This document shows positions 61,757 to 64,000 of a stretch of DNA of 64,000 nt, one piece after another. Within the stretch, counting starts at the first letter, position 1. Every line of letters starts with the position of its first letter. The DNA is taken from positions 1 to 64,000 of the forward strand of contig NZ_CAUDZA010000005.1 of NCBI RefSeq assembly GCF_958453765.1, given 5' to 3'. This DNA comes from Phascolarctobacterium_A succinatutens_B (GTDB taxonomy: Bacteria; Bacillota; Negativicutes; Acidaminococcales; Acidaminococcaceae). The notes beneath the pieces are model-generated. The model was not told the origin of the DNA. It worked only from the letters and a program-made list of their open reading frames with translations, and ran no database searches. The position numbers were made by a program, and so were the translations under genes.

Positions 61757-62236
61757 ATGATGCAGGCAAAAGAAGTTGAAGCACTGATTACCGCAATGGT
61801 AGAACCCCTTCTGCAGGATACCGGACTTACTCTGGTTGATGTAGAATATGTGCGTGAAAAGGACTGGTACCTACGGATTTTTCTCGATAAGCCTGGTGGA
61901 GTTGAAATTGATGACTGCCAGATGGTGAGCGAAAAGCTGACGGAGATTCTGGATGCAGAGGATCCTATTCCTGACAAATACTTTTTGGAGGTTTCTTCCC
62001 CGGGCATTGACCGTCCGCTGAAGAAGGACAAGGACTTTGAAGCTGCCTACGGCACCAAGGTTGACATTATGTTCTATACTCCGTGGGAGGGAATGAAAAA
62101 TCTGACCGGCATTCTGGTAGCACATGATGACGAAGCTGTACAGGTTAAAAAGATTATTAAAGGTAAGGAATTCAAAAATCCTGACCGCATTGAACGTAGG
62201 CTGATTGCGAATATCAGACCGCATATAGACTTTTAA
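61757..62236 (+). CDS. rimP: Ribosome maturation factor RimP
   Basis: Cytoplasmic factor for 30S assembly. LLQDTGLTLVDVEYVREKDWYLRIFLDKPGGV and VSSPGIDRPLKKDKDFE are diagnostic, with the C-terminal SH3-like part (LTGILVAHDDEAV). GGAGG at 61747-61751 fits ATG 61757 (ATG 61760 also possible); the long upstream frame from 61673 is unconserved. 159 residues. First gene of the NusA/IF2 operon. Confidence 0.94.
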   Translation: MMQAKEVEALITAMVEPLLQDTGLTLVDVEYVREKDWYLRIFLDKPGGVEIDDCQMVSEKLTEILDAEDPIPDKYFLEVSSPGIDRPLKKDKDFEAAYGTKVDIMFYTPWEGMKNLTGILVAHDDEAVQVKKIIKGKEFKNPDRIERRLIANIRPHIDF

Positions 62237-62260
62237 TTTAAGAAATAGGAGGCTTATTAA

Positions 62261-63334
62261 GTGAACGCAGATTTTATCTCAGCAATCCAGGAATTAGGAA
62301 AGGAAAAGGGTATTGACCCCGAGCTTTTGTTCCAGGCTGTTGATGACGCTTTGGTTGCTGCTTACAAGAAGAACACCGGCACAAACCAGAATGTCCGTGT
62401 TGAAATGAATAAAGAAACCGGTGAAATCCATGTATATGCTCAGCGCACTGTTGTTGAAGGCGAGGCTGACGGTATTAACGAAATGACTCTGGAGGATGCT
62501 CAGGCAATCAACCCGCAGTATCTTGCAGGCGACATCGTAGAGGTTGAGGTTACTCCGAAAAACTTCGGCCGTATTGCTGCCCAAAACGCTAAGCAGTTTG
62601 TTGTACAGCGTATCCGTGAGGCAGAGCGCGGACAGGTATATGAACGCTTCCAAAGCCGTGCCAACGATATCGTTACCGGTATTATCGAGCGCATGGAAAA
62701 CCAAAACGTTTATATCGATTTGGGAAAGGTTGAAGCCGTACTGACTCCGAACGAGCAAATTCCCGGTGAAATCTACCAATACCATGAGCGTATGAAAACC
62801 TATATTGTTGAGGTTAAGCGCACCAACAAGGGACCGCAGATTATGGTTTCCCGCACTCATCCCGGCCTGCTGAAGCGCCTGTTTGAGCTGGAGGTTCCGG
62901 AAATCCATGACGGCGTTGTTGAAATCAAATCCGTTGCCCGCGAGCCCGGTATGCGCTCCAAAATTTCCGTATATACCGCTGACAGCAATGTTGATCCGGT
63001 AGGTGCCTGCGTAGGCCACAAGGGCATGCGTGTGCAGACTATTGTCAACGAGTTGCGCGGTGAAAAGATTGATATTGTAAAATACAGTGAAGATCCGGCA
63101 CAATATGTTGCCAATGCTCTGAGCCCGGCAAAGGTTGTTAAGACAACCGTTAACGAAGCAGACAAAATCTGCCGCGTTGTCGTACCGGATTACCAGCTGT
63201 CCCTGGCTATCGGCAAGGAAGGCCAAAATGCCCGCCTGGCTGCTAAGCTGACCGGCTGGAAGATTGATATTAAGAGCGAAACTCAGGCTGCCGAAGAGGC
63301 TGCTGCTGAGCCTGCTCCCGTGGAAGAAGCATGA
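62261..63334 (+). CDS. nusA: Transcription termination/antitermination factor NusA
   Basis: Binds RNA polymerase and modulates pausing and termination. N-terminal domain (FISAIQELGKEKGIDPELLFQAV), S1 domain (about 130-200, DIVTGIIERMENQNVYIDLG), and two KH domains (DPVGACVGHKGMRVQTIVNEL; LAIGKEGQNARLAAKLTGWKIDI). 357 residues, Firmicutes length without the acidic repeats of E. coli. The start is GTG 62261 with AGGAGG 9 bp upstream. Ends in an acidic Ala/Glu tail. Confidence 0.96.
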   Translation: MNADFISAIQELGKEKGIDPELLFQAVDDALVAAYKKNTGTNQNVRVEMNKETGEIHVYAQRTVVEGEADGINEMTLEDAQAINPQYLAGDIVEVEVTPKNFGRIAAQNAKQFVVQRIREAERGQVYERFQSRANDIVTGIIERMENQNVYIDLGKVEAVLTPNEQIPGEIYQYHERMKTYIVEVKRTNKGPQIMVSRTHPGLLKRLFELEVPEIHDGVVEIKSVAREPGMRSKISVYTADSNVDPVGACVGHKGMRVQTIVNELRGEKIDIVKYSEDPAQYVANALSPAKVVKTTVNEADKICRVVVPDYQLSLAIGKEGQNARLAAKLTGWKIDIKSETQAAEEAAAEPAPVEEA

Positions 63335-63606
63335 TGAAGGTAAAAAAAATTCCGCAGCGTAAATGCTTAGGCTGCAATGAAATGAAGGATAAAAAGGCTC
63401 TGCTGCGCGTTGTACGTTCGCCTGAGGGCGAGGTCAGTCTTGACCTTACCGGCAAGAAGAACGGACGCGGCGCATATGTCTGCCCCGATAAGGAATGCAT
63501 TACCAAGGCCGTAAAGGAAAAACGTCTGGAGCGCGCTTTGGAAAAGCCTATCGGTGAGGATGTACTCAAGCAGCTGCTGGAGGATTTCGAACATGGCAGG
63601 CAATAA
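63331..63606 (+). CDS. ylxR: YlxR/RnpM family RNA-binding protein
   Basis: Small RNA-binding protein (91 residues) of the nusA operon; the family has been proposed as an RNase P modulator. IPQRKCLGCNEMKDKKALLRVVR and GRGAYVCPDKECI match the family. The start overlaps the nusA stop by 4 bp; ATG 63334 is an alternative. Overlaps the next gene. Confidence 0.92.
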   Translation: MMKVKKIPQRKCLGCNEMKDKKALLRVVRSPEGEVSLDLTGKKNGRGAYVCPDKECITKAVKEKRLERALEKPIGEDVLKQLLEDFEHGRQ

Positions 63607-63889
63607 TGTCGCATTTGCTTTAGGGTTGGCGCAAAAGGCAGGTAAAACCGCTTCCGGCGATACAGCTGTGCGTGCTGCCTTAAAAAGCGGCAAGGTCAAG
63701 GTACTTGTTTTGGCACAAGATGCTGCCCCTAATTCAAAAAAGGAAATTTATTTCCTGGCAGAGATGGCAGGTGTACAGGTTATTGAGCTGTTGACGCGCA
63801 ATGAGCTGGGCTATGCAATCGGCAAAGGACCAAGAATAGCTGTGGCTATTACCGATGCGAATTTTGCCAACATGCTGTTGAAAAAATAA
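63593..63889 (+). CDS. ylxQ: L7Ae-family ribosomal-like protein YlxQ
   Basis: 98-residue L7Ae/L30e-fold RNA-binding protein. LGLAQKAGKTASGDTAV, VLVLAQDAAPNSKKEI and LTRNELGYAIGKGPRIAVAITD fit the family. ATG 63593 has CTGGAGG upstream and overlaps ylxR by 14 bp. Confidence 0.92.
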   Translation: MAGNNVAFALGLAQKAGKTASGDTAVRAALKSGKVKVLVLAQDAAPNSKKEIYFLAEMAGVQVIELLTRNELGYAIGKGPRIAVAITDANFANMLLKK

Positions 63890-63973
63890 TGATTTAAATC
63901 ACAGTTGTCTGCGCAGCTTGTGTAAGCTCCGCAGATGAGTCTGCTTCTTATTATCTGGTCTGGAGGTGGATGA

Positions 63974-64000
63974 ATGGGTAATAAAAGAATATATGAGGTT
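63974..64000 (+). CDS. infB: Translation initiation factor IF-2, first codons
   Basis: Only nine codons lie in the window (MGNKRIYEV), but this N-terminus, the GGAGGTGG upstream and the position after ylxQ fit infB. The ATG four bases earlier (63970) hits a stop after three codons, which fixes the start. Confidence 0.85.

Noticed and set aside
1..64000. tRNA or rRNA genes
   Set aside because: I found no cloverleaf with a TTC-loop and CCA-type end, and no rRNA-like sequence, in any intergenic gap.

Overview
The window looks like chromosomal DNA of an anaerobic, low-to-mid GC Firmicute of the diderm class Negativicutes. The evidence for Negativicutes is the mix of Firmicutes-style operons (PrpC-PrkC-RsgA-Rpe, RimP-NusA-YlxR-YlxQ-InfB, a glycyl T-box before glyQS) with an ExbB-ExbD-TonB system, which only makes sense with an outer membrane. 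Superoxide reductase, an EtfB-ferredoxin-EtfA cluster and a molybdenum hydroxylase fit an anaerobic gut-type lifestyle. The family Acidaminococcaceae (for example Phascolarctobacterium or Acidaminococcus) is my best guess, by inference only.

Layout. 1-9.8 kb: end of a sodium:solute symporter gene, dnaE, etfB-ferredoxin-etfA, a small DUF2007-like gene, pyk and an unknown helical protein. 9.8-14.6 kb: ribose operon rbsK-D-A-C-B. 14.7-18.3 kb: glycyl T-box (specifier GGC), glyQ, glyS and a small gene. 18.4-20.6 kb: superoxide reductase (minus strand) and an RlmD-type methyltransferase. 20.6-26.0 kb: an AT-rich, AGA-codon-rich accessory island with a DUF262/DUF1524 nuclease-like gene, a broken rhuM gene, two unknown genes and an Rpn-family nuclease gene flanked by a 50-bp direct repeat. 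26-31.5 kb: priA, DAHP synthase, a tandem-ACT protein and a solute-binding lipoprotein. 31.6-40.6 kb: one long operon def-fmt-DUF116-rsmB-rlmN-prpC-prkC-rsgA-rpe. 40.7-48.5 kb: a DNA glycosylase, gltX, a chagasin-domain protein, a ZapA-like coiled-coil protein with a U32 peptidase, and a DEAD-box helicase. 48.7-57.9 kb: a three-subunit molybdenum hydroxylase followed by moaA, moaC, a MOSC-Mog fusion, modB, modA, a MoeA-like gene and a short ModE-like regulator. 58-60 kb: exbB-exbD-tonB behind a structured leader. 60.1-61.4 kb: an aminotransferase. 61.6-64 kb: rimP-nusA-ylxR-ylxQ and the first codons of infB.

The molybdenum region is coherent: a molybdate permease and binding protein import the oxyanion, MoaA/MoaC/Mog/MoeA-type proteins build and charge molybdopterin, and the hydroxylase at the head is the probable client. 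ModC is not in the cluster. The least explained material is the island at 20.6-26 kb: a probable DNA-targeting protein, a damaged neighbour, two orphan genes, and a nuclease gene that sits behind its own promoter, a hairpin leader and a terminator-like structure.

All functions are read from sequence motifs and remembered family features; no database search was run.
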